The notes under the pieces: generated by a model
The model's input: only the letters and a program-made list of their open reading frames with translations
What the model was told of the DNA's origin: nothing
Database searches by the model: none
Shown: in pieces, positions 18,305-26,451 of the stretch
Layout of the letters: each line of letters opens with the position of its first letter
Numbering within the stretch: position 1 is the stretch's first letter
Translations under genes and position numbers: made by a program
From: a virus
IMG/VR virus record: IMGVR_UViG_3300007363_000053
Location: 1 to 35,665 of that record
Length of the DNA: 35,665 bases
Reading direction: 5' to 3' (one strand)

Positions 18305-18411
18305 ACCGGTATATATTTCAGTTAACCAGCAAAGCCTGATGGGCTCTCATCTTTTGGCACTAACGCCAAGAAAGGGTTCTTTTTATAAACTAGGTCTTTT
18401 AGGTAATCGTC
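18305..18411 (-). CDS. major capsid protein, exon 2 (contains an in-frame TAA)
   Basis: This 107-nt exon keeps the phase between exon 1 (ends on a codon boundary) and exon 3 (begins with the last base of a codon). It reads DDYLKDLVYKKNPSLALVPK, then DESPSGFAG, a TAA, then LKYIP plus the first two bases of Val. YL-d-V-kk-P-LAL-PKDE and KYIPV/PIIYG match what I remember of this capsid family directly before the exon 3 sequence. The TAA (codon 50 of the spliced frame) followed by CTG is a 6-nt anomaly where family members run straight from the Gly into the -Y-P-P- stretch. Confidence 0.78.
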
Positions 18412-19037
18412 CAATTTGTTATCCCAAAGGCTTTTTATCCCTTAGTTCTTAAACTTCTTTAAGTAATCAATTGCCATTTGTAAGCGCTTTATTGAATCTT
18501 GGAAGTATCCAATTCCAGGATTGCATTGTGTACATAACAACCCTCGAATTTTTCCAGTTTCATGTTCATGATCTACATGAAGTTTTCTTTTAAATTTTTC
18601 TTCGTGTTGACCACAACAAGCACAATTTCCATTTTGTGCTTCATAAAGTCTTTCATAATCAGACAATCTAATTCTGTAATTTTTCCATAAGTCATATTCA
18701 AAGTTTGCTTTAGACTTACAATCAAAACAAAAAGGTCGAGTATAAACCTTGTCCTTTTTGTTAAAAGTTGGAAACTCTTTAATGCTTTTTTCTAAATTAC
18801 AAAATTTACATTTTTTTTGTTTAAGTTCAGCGTACATTTTCATCTCGTTAAGATGTCGGGCACTCATGCTTATATTATATTCTAAATAATTGTTTAGATT
18901 ATTAAGTTTCAATAAGTACGCGTTACGGTGACTAAAGTTTTTACACTTATAGTTTACCTCGGTATTAGCGATCTCAGCCTTCACCGATTTTGCCCGATTA
19001 TTCATTAATGAGTTACCCCATTAAGCGGCAATGATTT
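18412..19037 (-). ncRNA. group I-like intron 1 in the capsid gene (carries HNH ORF)
   Basis: The 626-nt insertion begins after the exon sequence ACACCGGT and contains GCCG 8 nt in, matching the CGGU of the exon with a U-G at the splice site. It ends ATTG before GAC of exon 2. Its 5' part and the last 45 nt are homologous to intron 2. The stem CTTAAAC/GTTTAAG (18825-18819, 18454-18448) corresponds to CTTAGAC/GTCTAAG in intron 2 with a compensated base pair. The endonuclease ORF fills that stem's loop. No group I core was drawn base by base. Confidence 0.82.
18442..19005 (-). CDS. intron-encoded endonuclease VII-type HNH homing endonuclease
   Basis: The longest frame is 187 residues. Residues 1-46 coincide with the intron's 5' core and look non-protein-like, so initiation at Met47 (18867), Met55 (18843) or Met57 (18837) is more plausible. 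The protein has a zinc module (Cys66/69/93/96). An endonuclease VII-type HNH domain follows: CACCG near 128-132, VDHEHETGKIRGLLCTQCN at 144-162, with Asp145/His146 as likely active-site residues and Cys158/161 as ligands. It resembles the free-standing enzyme at 16200. As an intron-borne nuclease it should cut intron-less capsid genes and promote intron homing. Confidence 0.9.
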   Translation of the reverse strand: MNNRAKSVKAEIANTEVNYKCKNFSHRNAYLLKLNNLNNYLEYNISMSARHLNEMKMYAELKQKKCKFCNLEKSIKEFPTFNKKDKVYTRPFCFDCKSKANFEYDLWKNYRIRLSDYERLYEAQNGNCACCGQHEEKFKRKLHVDHEHETGKIRGLLCTQCNPGIGYFQDSIKRLQMAIDYLKKFKN

Positions 19038-19097
19038 ACCGGTGTACAACTCTTTGAGAGCTGCGACCTGGTTCGATACGTTTGCATAAACAGCCAT
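19038..19097 (-). CDS. major capsid protein, exon 1
   Basis: Sixty nucleotides encode MAVYANVSNQVAALKELYTG, a typical N terminus for this capsid family (A-ALKE-Y-). The start ATG19097 has a GAGG site upstream (GAGGCTATTAAA). After the terminal GGT the frame goes on through unrelated sequence to a nearby stop, so the exon must be joined to exon 2, whose first codons (DDYLKDLVY) continue the family pattern. Too short to be found by gene callers. Confidence 0.85.
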
Positions 19098-19121
19098 TTT
19101 AATAGCCTCTTTTCGTATGAA

Positions 19122-20066
19122 TTAATTTTGTAAACGACCTTCAGCAATCGCTATCGCACGAGCACGCCTTTCGGATGCCGTTAATGGTTTTGTTGGACTA
19201 GCGACCATTGAGTTCGTTATAGTTTTGATGGGTTGATTCTTATTTAGTGGTTGTTGTGTTTGCTTCGTCGTTGCTGGGACTGGTGTCTCACCAACTAATT
19301 TGTTTTTAACTTTTGCAAGGTTAGCCACACGTGTAGCTTCCTCGAAAAGATATTCCTCTACTTGAGTTGCAGCTTCATCAACGGATAATACAGTGCCAGG
19401 AGTATAAATATATCCTCCGCGTCCGTCAGAAATCCCTTCATCAAATACTCTTTGTATAAGATTCACGACTTCTTCTTCTGCTCGCATTTCTTTTACTAAT
19501 TCCAAATTAGGATCGCTGTTTACTAAAACTTTAGCATCATTTCTAATTTGATTAATAGCTGCTTCGTAATTCTTTTGTGCTTGTTCCTCTTGGTTCTTGG
19601 CAAATGTTTTTGTTCCTTGCTCAAGCTCCTCGATTCTTTTTAAAGCTTGTTGAAGTTTAAGCTCCACAGTCGCAGTGGGTTGTTGTTGAAAGAAATTCTG
19701 CAAATGCTCAGTGGTGATTCCTGCATCAGCAAGAACTCCAAGAAAATCATTTTGCAAACGATCCTTAGGGATATAATTGGTTTCATATTCCCTTTGCTTT
19801 CTTTCGAGCTCAGCACGAGCAGATTCAATAGCTCTTTGCTCTTGTTGAAGTTTAAGCTGAGCAGCTCTTTGCATTTTCTGGCGACGAGCAAGCTCTACAA
19901 GCTTCGGGCTCATGGCATCTTTTTTCTCAACTTCAGGTGCAGCGGCTTCTACTTGTGGCGTTTCTGCAACAGGTGGAGTGCTTGCTGGAACAAAAGTGCC
20001 TGTTGTGGCATCTGAGGTTCCAATCGACCTTGGGGCATTTACATCAAAAGAACTAACGGTTGGCAT
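19122..20066 (-). CDS. capsid scaffolding protein
   Basis: The 314-residue protein is highly charged and helical, with a Pro/Ala/Thr-rich N terminus. It has a coiled coil at about residues 65-110 (AQLKLQQEQRAIESARAELE), a second near 140-180, and a basic C-terminal part (ASERRARAIAIAEGRLQN). Position between portal and major capsid and this composition are typical of scaffolds, whose C-terminal helices bind coat protein during procapsid assembly and then leave. No protease domain was seen. AGGAGAAA lies about 10 nt before ATG20066. Confidence 0.8.
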   Translation of the reverse strand: MPTVSSFDVNAPRSIGTSDATTGTFVPASTPPVAETPQVEAAAPEVEKKDAMSPKLVELARRQKMQRAAQLKLQQEQRAIESARAELERKQREYETNYIPKDRLQNDFLGVLADAGITTEHLQNFFQQQPTATVELKLQQALKRIEELEQGTKTFAKNQEEQAQKNYEAAINQIRNDAKVLVNSDPNLELVKEMRAEEEVVNLIQRVFDEGISDGRGGYIYTPGTVLSVDEAATQVEEYLFEEATRVANLAKVKNKLVGETPVPATTKQTQQPLNKNQPIKTITNSMVASPTKPLTASERRARAIAIAEGRLQN

Positions 20067-20085
20067 TCAATAATTTCTCCTTTTT

Positions 20086-21996
20086 TTATCCAACTGGCAC
20101 GTTTGAAAGCAGGTCACTTGTCGGACGTGCTAATGGAACACCTTGAACGGGCGCTGCTCCTGTTTGATCTGGCATCATAAGAGGTGGCGGCGGCATAGCT
20201 GCTTGCTTTAGTGTTTGAATTTGTGTGAAAAAATCTCTTAGCTTTTGAGCTTTAGATTCTTCCAAATTAGCAGCAATGTATAAATTATAATACTGAGTTA
20301 CTAGCTTTTCAGCGAGCAACAAATCCATAAATGGATCAGGCGGAGTGTATTTACCGTCTTCTACAATTTCATCTAAGATTTTTAGAATTCTTTCTTCACT
20401 TGCATTGGCAAGCTTATCGACTTGCTCGATGTCAGGGAAGTCTAAAAGACGGCGACCTTCCTCAGGTGATACAAGGCCTGATTGCATCATCTCGGTAACT
20501 TTTTGTAATCGTCCCGCTGGCTCTTTAGGCAAGCTAGATGTGTCGTAGCATTGAATTACAAAAGGATCGTTAAGTTGTTTAACGTTAGGTAAATCAATCT
20601 CTTTAGTACCATCTTTGTTTGGATAGATTGTTTGATAGCTACCTTCTCGCTCAGCAATATCTTTAGCCATATCACAAAACTTTAAAGCAAGGTCTTCGTA
20701 AACATTTGTGTAGCGCTTTTGAAGTGTAGCGAAACGATCTGACTGTAAATCATCGTAGCTTCTTATTGCTTCACCTGAATTTAGACCCGCAGGCTTTTGA
20801 GCAGTAGCCGCAAGAGCACTTATGCCTGATTGTTGATAAGCAAACTGAATCAAGCGCTCTAATTGCGCATACATTTCTTGTGGAATACATGGGGCGACTT
20901 CGTAAATAGGCTTAGTTCCTGAATATGGGACAATAGCTCCAATGTTATTGTTCAATGTCGCTTTACCAACTTTTGATCCAGCTTCAACAAACACACGAGG
21001 CACGCCAACAAGATTAATGGATCGGCTAATAGTGATAAGCATTTCATTGATCTGAGATTGGGTTCCCATGAGCTGTTCGGCAAGCCCTTGTCCCCAAAAT
21101 CCTAATGGTCGTGGTGAATAATGAAAGAAGGCAAAAGGAAAGTAGTCTTTTGTATAAGGTTCATCTAAGATTTTACCCGCAGAACAAACAATAACGTGAC
21201 GACCATCATCTGCGTTCTTTGAGCTAGGTAAATGCCAAGCCTCAACGATAATAATTTGGTCACTAATCGTGCGAGCACCGTCAATGTTTTGCTCTGGAAT
21301 AGCTTGCTCAGCCAATGCGATGTCGCTTCTGTATTTAGGGAAAAGCTCTTGAAGAACCGATCTATCAACAAGCTTAAGTTCAAACATTTGAGTTGGCTTG
21401 CCGTAATAAGCATCGTTTGGATCAACAAAAATTTCAGTTAATAGCTTTCTCTCAAGTGCCAGTTTGTGATCGTCTGTTTCATAAATCTTTAAACAGCCTG
21501 TACCAAATACAGCTCCGTCTCGAAGCATAAGCTCACCTAAATCATAAGCTTTTGTTTGATAAAGCTCGCCATGAATAAAGTTATTCATCTGTTTAGCTAA
21601 ACGTCTTTGTTTATAATCACCATTATCAGTTAAAAATAAAGGCTTTGGTTTTGCCTGCGCAATACGAGATACCAAAGTATCAATACAGCTTTGAACAACG
21701 TTCATTGTTGGGCGATCAACTGGCAAGTTTTGATTGCCGCTTGCGATACGTCCAAGGTTAGACCCTGCGAAGTTATAAAGCGGTTGATTGCCATAAAGCT
21801 TTGCAAAGATACCAGCTTGTGTGAATCGATATTGTTGTTGAGTCTTTAAAAAAGTTGCGCTCTCAAGAACTTGGTTACGAAGGTCGTCATTTGTACGAGC
21901 TAACCACCATTTCCAAGCACGAGGATCATCTTTTTTGCTTTGTTTTGTCTTTGCGTAAATTACGTCTTCACTGTCTTTGCGTGTGATTTTAGGCAT
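20086..21996 (-). CDS. portal protein
   Basis: The 636-residue protein has the layout of podovirus-type portals. An N-terminal region around WKWWLARTNDDLRNQVLESA leads into the clip/wing, and 'RPTMNVVQSCIDTLVSRIAQ' near 95-115 is followed by GELMLRDGAVFGTGCLKIYE. A central block reads SPRPLGFWGQGLAEQLMGTQ with SQINEMLITISRS. SGEAIRSYDDLQSDRFATLQ lies near 410-430, and the C-terminal half is helical. It forms the dodecameric channel for DNA packaging at one vertex. Its start overlaps the TAA of the 81-residue gene (TAATG), and it lies between that gene and the scaffold. Confidence 0.9.
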   Translation of the reverse strand: MPKITRKDSEDVIYAKTKQSKKDDPRAWKWWLARTNDDLRNQVLESATFLKTQQQYRFTQAGIFAKLYGNQPLYNFAGSNLGRIASGNQNLPVDRPTMNVVQSCIDTLVSRIAQAKPKPLFLTDNGDYKQRRLAKQMNNFIHGELYQTKAYDLGELMLRDGAVFGTGCLKIYETDDHKLALERKLLTEIFVDPNDAYYGKPTQMFELKLVDRSVLQELFPKYRSDIALAEQAIPEQNIDGARTISDQIIIVEAWHLPSSKNADDGRHVIVCSAGKILDEPYTKDYFPFAFFHYSPRPLGFWGQGLAEQLMGTQSQINEMLITISRSINLVGVPRVFVEAGSKVGKATLNNNIGAIVPYSGTKPIYEVAPCIPQEMYAQLERLIQFAYQQSGISALAATAQKPAGLNSGEAIRSYDDLQSDRFATLQKRYTNVYEDLALKFCDMAKDIAEREGSYQTIYPNKDGTKEIDLPNVKQLNDPFVIQCYDTSSLPKEPAGRLQKVTEMMQSGLVSPEEGRRLLDFPDIEQVDKLANASEERILKILDEIVEDGKYTPPDPFMDLLLAEKLVTQYYNLYIAANLEESKAQKLRDFFTQIQTLKQAAMPPPPLMMPDQTGAAPVQGVPLARPTSDLLSNVPVG

Positions 21997-22241
21997 TAGT
22001 TCCCCCCAACGGCGTTATTCATTGATGCTGACCAAAATAAAATGTCTTCGGGGCTATAAGTTGGAAGTGGCTTTTCATCCACCGCTTCATCTAAAAGCTT
22101 TTGAGTCTTTTTACCTTTGATAGGCAATACTTCAGAAAGTGTGAATTCGATTGATTCTGAAGTGATTTTGCAGCTTTTTACGTTGTTTTTCTTACATAAA
22201 GCGATGATTTTTGCCAAATCTCGCGCATTTTTAACATCCAT
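21996..22241 (-). CDS. small protein upstream of the portal gene
   Basis: The 81-residue protein begins MDVKNARDLAKIIALCKKNN and has a short acidic/hydrophobic C-terminal region with YSPEDILFWSAS. Small proteins of this kind (a DLAKIIALCRK-like start and an ED-LFWS ending) often precede portals in phages; role unknown. Its TAA overlaps the portal ATG. The start codon lies in the loop of a small perfect hairpin (ACATCC-TTAT-GGATGT) and has no clear ribosome site. Confidence 0.68.
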   Translation of the reverse strand: MDVKNARDLAKIIALCKKNNVKSCKITSESIEFTLSEVLPIKGKKTQKLLDEAVDEKPLPTYSPEDILFWSASMNNAVGGN

Positions 22242-22262
22242 AAGGATGTATAAGTGTCTGAA

Positions 22263-22874
22263 TTATTCCATTCCGAGATGTTTTTTGCGAATTTTCTTCA
22301 TAATTCCATCAATCATCCCGCCTTGAGCGTATTTCTTTTTAGGTTGAACACCTTCAAACTCGCCATCTAATTCATCAGACAAATAAGATTCATGGCAATC
22401 TTGCATACCGATTGGATCATATCCTTGTCCGTATTTAATTGGATTGCCTATTTCAGCGCCACCCACATGATCGTGCTCGGCATATTCCATTTCAGGCGAT
22501 TCCATTTCTTCGTGCTCAGCACTTCCCTCCAGTACTTCACCACCTTCGGCATATCCCTTTTTCTTTGAAATATGCGCCACAATCGCATCAGCAATAGAAC
22601 GAACGGAACTGGGAACTCCCATGTGTGAGGCCATTAGTTTAGGATTGTACTGTCCACCTTCTGCCATTTCTTGAACGTAGGTAGGAGCACCATGATGCTC
22701 AATGCCCGCAGGCTCAACGGCGTCTTTAATCATGCCACCTTTAGCTTTTTTCTGAGCTTTACGTTTTACTGAATAAGCAATAGCAAGAGCTTGTTTTTGA
22801 GGTTTTCCTGATTCCATTTCTGTACTCACATTCTTTGAAAATGATTTTTCTGATTTACCTTGAATTAGTGGCAT
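22263..22874 (-). CDS. conserved phage protein with MPLI-GKS N terminus
   Basis: The 203-residue protein starts with a motif that I recognise from many phages: MPLIQGKSEKSFSKNVSTEM, then E-SGKPQKQALAIAYSVKRK. The rest is acidic and Gly/His-rich with GG-turn repeats (KGGMIKDAVEP, AEGGQYNPK, AEGGEVLEG, AQGGMIDGIM). The repeat phase suggests beta turns or collagen-like segments with metal-binding potential. It lies in the head operon between the 87-residue gene (overlapping as TAATG) and the small pre-portal gene. Function unknown. Confidence 0.7.
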   Translation of the reverse strand: MPLIQGKSEKSFSKNVSTEMESGKPQKQALAIAYSVKRKAQKKAKGGMIKDAVEPAGIEHHGAPTYVQEMAEGGQYNPKLMASHMGVPSSVRSIADAIVAHISKKKGYAEGGEVLEGSAEHEEMESPEMEYAEHDHVGGAEIGNPIKYGQGYDPIGMQDCHESYLSDELDGEFEGVQPKKKYAQGGMIDGIMKKIRKKHLGME

Positions 22875-23137
22875 TAGATTTCTTCCTCACCTGATGAGTA
22901 TTCTTCCATTTCTTTTTGCATAAACTCGCCCATAGCAGCTTGTAGAGCCATTGCGACTGCTTTTGCATCCTTGCTATGAACGGCGTCAATTAATTCTTGA
23001 GCAACGTCTTCAAGACCGTAGTCTTCTGCTTTTTCTTCCTCAACTTGTCCGCCATCATCATAGCGTTGAGTTCCATCAGCTTTGCGTAAATTAATCATTG
23101 CTGAACCAATTTTCTTTTGATCAATGAAAGGAAGCAT
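22874..23137 (-). CDS. conserved small head-operon protein
   Basis: The 87-residue protein begins MLPFIDQKKIGSAMINLRKA, a motif that I recognise from phages with the same gene order, and continues with a helical acidic part (LIDAVHSKDAKAVAMALQAA). Its stop overlaps the next ATG as TAATG. It is probably a minor head or assembly protein; no activity is suggested by the sequence. Confidence 0.68.
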   Translation of the reverse strand: MLPFIDQKKIGSAMINLRKADGTQRYDDGGQVEEEKAEDYGLEDVAQELIDAVHSKDAKAVAMALQAAMGEFMQKEMEEYSSGEEEI

Positions 23138-23161
23138 ATACTTATGTCTTCTTGTCTGAGC

Positions 23162-24790
23162 TTATAATGTAACTTGTAAAGTTGTACCAGCCGTGCCCGC
23201 TGTACCTGTTGAAGTTGTTGGAGTTGTAGCAGCCGATGGTAATGTGGTTGTTGCAGAACTTTCTGTAATTACGCCCGTGGACATATTTATTAAAGTCACG
23301 CGTCCTCCGGCTCCACCTTGGCCTCCCTGACCTCCCCGTCCTGTACCAGTCCCGTTTCCACCTGTACCTCCTGTCCCGCCTGAGGCATCTATCATATTAG
23401 TAGCAGCGTTACCTTGAAGTGAATTGTAAAATATAATTACCCAGCCGCCTCCTGCACCACCAGCACCACCGCCTCCACCTGAATTTCCACCTGCCGAGTT
23501 TGCTCCAGCACCGCCTGTATTTCCTTTGGATTGTATTGCACCTGTAGCAGTAGTCGTGTCTCGTTTTAAAATGTTGCAATAAATTGCGATGACGTTACCA
23601 CCTGTGGCTCCTGATCCGCCTGCACCACCGTTATTTGTTCCATCTCCGTTTGCCCCACCTCCTGCAGCGCCTGACCCTCCTCCGCTATATAAAGTGGTTT
23701 GACGGAGCAAATTAAAATCAAAACGATGTAATGGAATTATATTAGCATTTGTAGCTGTAGCGCCACCCGCTGCACCTGCGGCTAATGCTGGAGCGCCACC
23801 ACTACCTCCGGCTCCGCCTTGGCCTCCTAAACTTTGTTGTCCAAAACTTGAGTTACCGCCCGCTGTACCTGCACCTGTTCCTGAATTTCCACCAATAACA
23901 GAAGAAGCATTAGCACCAACAGTATTTGCAGTGGCAACCGAAACAAGAGCACCGCCTGATGCGCCTGTTCCTGCGTTTCCAGCCGTTCCGTTTCTTGCAA
24001 TAGCTGCGGCAGGTGCATTACTTAAATCTAAAGTGCCTGCAACAAATATGCGATAACCACCGTTGTTTAATGAACCAGTGCCCGAAATAGTTAAATTATT
24101 AACGTAATAATCATCGGCTAACGTTGTAGTTCCTGAACTAATTGTGACATCTCCTAACTGACCAAGGCCATAAAAAGGCGGCAACGTGTTTCCACCTTGA
24201 GCAATGTTTAAATTACCACTTGTTAATTTAGCAGCACTTAAGCTTGGAATATCCGCAGCTACAAGTGAGCGAAGTGATAAAGTTCCTGTTACTCCATCGG
24301 GTGTGGCAAGAACTTGGTTAGCGGTTTGTCCACCGTTAGCAGCAATCGCAATTGTTCCTGCTGTTGTTACGGGGTTATTTGAAACAGATAAAAATGATGG
24401 GACTGACACATCAACGCTAGTAATGTTACCTGCACCCTTATTGTTGAACGTATTCCAATCAGTGGATGAAATATATCCATCCATGGAGCTTGATGCTTGG
24501 TTGATACTTAAGTTACCAGAGGTAAAAACTAATGGGCTTGATGCTGTAACGGCTGCTTGAGCGCGAGCATTGGTAAAAAATAAATTACCTGATTCAGTAA
24601 TCAGATCAGTATTGTAATCGCCACTAACGGCAACGACTGCGCCAATTCTTCCAAAAACAGAAGAAACAGCACCGCCGCCGCCACCTGCAACCCAAGTAAA
24701 ATCATAATTGTTATCACTAGCTTTTCCAAGGATTTGTCCAGTAGTGCCGCCTGCGGGAATTCCAAGAGGTTTATTTGTTGAAATACTCAT
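23162..24790 (-). CDS. glycine-rich fibre protein, paralogue A
   Basis: The 542-residue protein starts MSISTNKPLGIPAGGTTGQI and continues with SVFGRIGAVVAVSGDYNTDL and LFFTNARAQAAV, repeated in each paralogue. Residues about 275-495 are dominated by G-G-x-G-G repeats (GGAGGSGGAP, GGGGGAGGAGGG) that resemble the polyglycine-II layers known from some T-even tail-fibre tip adhesins. The C terminus is Thr/Ala/Ser-rich. Such domains bind host receptors through variable loops. It is the most distal of three tandem copies, 12 bp from the second. Confidence 0.72.
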   Translation of the reverse strand: MSISTNKPLGIPAGGTTGQILGKASDNNYDFTWVAGGGGGAVSSVFGRIGAVVAVSGDYNTDLITESGNLFFTNARAQAAVTASSPLVFTSGNLSINQASSSMDGYISSTDWNTFNNKGAGNITSVDVSVPSFLSVSNNPVTTAGTIAIAANGGQTANQVLATPDGVTGTLSLRSLVAADIPSLSAAKLTSGNLNIAQGGNTLPPFYGLGQLGDVTISSGTTTLADDYYVNNLTISGTGSLNNGGYRIFVAGTLDLSNAPAAAIARNGTAGNAGTGASGGALVSVATANTVGANASSVIGGNSGTGAGTAGGNSSFGQQSLGGQGGAGGSGGAPALAAGAAGGATATNANIIPLHRFDFNLLRQTTLYSGGGSGAAGGGANGDGTNNGGAGGSGATGGNVIAIYCNILKRDTTTATGAIQSKGNTGGAGANSAGGNSGGGGGAGGAGGGWVIIFYNSLQGNAATNMIDASGGTGGTGGNGTGTGRGGQGGQGGAGGRVTLINMSTGVITESSATTTLPSAATTPTTSTGTAGTAGTTLQVTL

Positions 24791-24801
24791 TTAATAATTC
24801 C

Positions 24802-26439
24802 TTATAAGTTTACTCGTGAAATAGCGCCTGCGGTGCCATTTGTTCCAGCTGTTGAACTTGGAACTGTAGGAGTTGCGCCTAAAGTATTTGTAGCATCGGT
24901 TTCAGAAATTGTGCCCGATGAGACGTTAAATAACAAAACTCTGCCCGCTGAAGCGCCTTGGCCTCCACCTCCACCTCGATAAACAACTCCATTACCGCCA
25001 TTACCCCCAGCCCCACCTGACACGTCAATGCAATTTGTTGCAGTTGATCCAGATAAGCTTGCATAATAAATAATAACGCATCCACCACCCGCACCTGCTC
25101 CACCTCCTCCTCCACCTGCGTTTGTAGCAGCCGTAGAACTAGAACCGTTTCCACCATTGCCTCCTATGGCAGCAATAGCACCCACAGCGGTTGATGAGCC
25201 GCGAGTTATTGTGTTGGCAAATATGCAAATTATTCCTGAGCCCGCTCCACCACCGCCGCCAGCGCCAGAAGTATTTCCAGTTGTGCCCGTACCCGACGAA
25301 CCTCCAAAACCACATAAACCTCCTGAAAAAAGCGTAGCGCCTTTTAAAATTTGATGATCTACACGATAAAATGAGTTTTGTGATCTTGTAACTCCTGCTC
25401 TACCGGAAATTTGCGAAGCGTTTGCTCCACCTGAACCAGTGGATGCGCTACTGCCACCCAAACACGCTGTGTTTGTTGTAGAAGTTGAAGCTGCAGTACC
25501 TGTTCCCGTTGTTCCATTTGCTCCAGCGGTTGCAGTTCCTAACGTGCCTCCTACGCTTCCCGCAGCTAAAACAGTTCCAGCACTACCGCCTGTCGCGCCA
25601 CTTGCGTCCCCGCCATTATTTATAGTTAATGAAATTGCGTTCGCAGGTGCGTTTGTTAAATCCAAAGTGCCTGATACAAAAATTTTAAATCCGTTGGGAT
25701 CAAGTCGTGCAGTGCCACTTATAGTAACTGAGCTATAAAATTGATCGCGTGAAAGCGTGGTTGTACCAGAGCTGATATTTAGTGCCCCGTCACTTCCGTC
25801 TCCAAAAAACCCAAGAGGACAACCTCCAAGCGCAGGAGACAAAACACCTGTTGTAATTTTTGCAGCACTGATATTTGGTATGTCGTTAGCAACTAATGAT
25901 CTAACTGACACAACACCTGTTGTTGAATCAGGTGTGGCAAGAATTTGGTTAGCAGTTAAGCCACTAGCTGAAGTAATTGCGAAAGTTCCTGCTCCAGTTG
26001 TGATGGGTGTTCCAGTGACAGCCAAGAACGATGGGACTGTCATTGCGATATTTGTAACTGTTCCACTTCCTTTAGAGTTAAATGTTGTCCAATCAGTTGC
26101 GGACAAATAACCACTGACTGACGTTGTGGCTTTTGGAATTGTTATATTTCCACTTGAATATGCAAGCGGAGAAGAGACACTAAGAGCTGCTTGAGCACGA
26201 GCATTTGTGAAATATAAATTTGTTGAGCCTTCTGTGATTTGAGCGGATGTATAATCGCCAAGTGTTGCAACAACGGCATTGATTCTACCAAAGACAGAAA
26301 AAACACTACCGCCTCCACCGCCGCCGCCGCCGCCTGTTACCCATTGAACGTCGTAATTATCATTAGAAGCTTTTACGAGAACTTGGCCAGCCAAGCCGCC
26401 TTTAATAATACCTTGAGCTTTATTGGTTGAATAACTCAT
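24802..26439 (-). CDS. glycine-rich fibre protein, paralogue B
   Basis: The 545-residue protein has the same N terminus as paralogue A (MSYSTNKAQGIIKGGLAGQV, SVFGRINAVVATLGDYTSAQ, LYFTNARAQAAL), a shared middle (SATDWTTFNSKGSG, TVPSFLAVTG) and a Gly-rich C-terminal half. Divergence is greatest in the Gly-rich part, where receptor contacts are expected. The gene lies 13 bp after paralogue C. The antisense strand has long Pro/Ala-rich open frames caused by the Gly codons; these are not genes. Confidence 0.72.
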   Translation of the reverse strand: MSYSTNKAQGIIKGGLAGQVLVKASNDNYDVQWVTGGGGGGGGGSVFSVFGRINAVVATLGDYTSAQITEGSTNLYFTNARAQAALSVSSPLAYSSGNITIPKATTSVSGYLSATDWTTFNSKGSGTVTNIAMTVPSFLAVTGTPITTGAGTFAITSASGLTANQILATPDSTTGVVSVRSLVANDIPNISAAKITTGVLSPALGGCPLGFFGDGSDGALNISSGTTTLSRDQFYSSVTISGTARLDPNGFKIFVSGTLDLTNAPANAISLTINNGGDASGATGGSAGTVLAAGSVGGTLGTATAGANGTTGTGTAASTSTTNTACLGGSSASTGSGGANASQISGRAGVTRSQNSFYRVDHQILKGATLFSGGLCGFGGSSGTGTTGNTSGAGGGGGAGSGIICIFANTITRGSSTAVGAIAAIGGNGGNGSSSTAATNAGGGGGGAGAGGGCVIIYYASLSGSTATNCIDVSGGAGGNGGNGVVYRGGGGGQGASAGRVLLFNVSSGTISETDATNTLGATPTVPSSTAGTNGTAGAISRVNL

Positions 26440-26451
26440 CTATTTTTTTCC

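Noticed and set aside
18321-18326. Alternative 5' splice site after GCTGGT for intron 2, with a 6-bp match to GCCAGC further inside the intron
   Set aside because: It would remove the TAA, but it puts exon 3 out of frame and loses the KYIPV residues. The CCGGT site agrees with intron 1 in spacing and keeps phase.
18305-18330. Ribosome hopping as in T4 gene 60 (GGT followed by a stop, second GGT downstream)
   Set aside because: The downstream GGT leads into intron sequence, not capsid sequence, and no take-off hairpin or landing arrangement is clear.
24204-26110. Long Pro/Ala/Val-rich plus-strand frames opposite the fibre genes
   Set aside because: They are antisense readings of Gly-rich coding sequence, with no start signals and low complexity.
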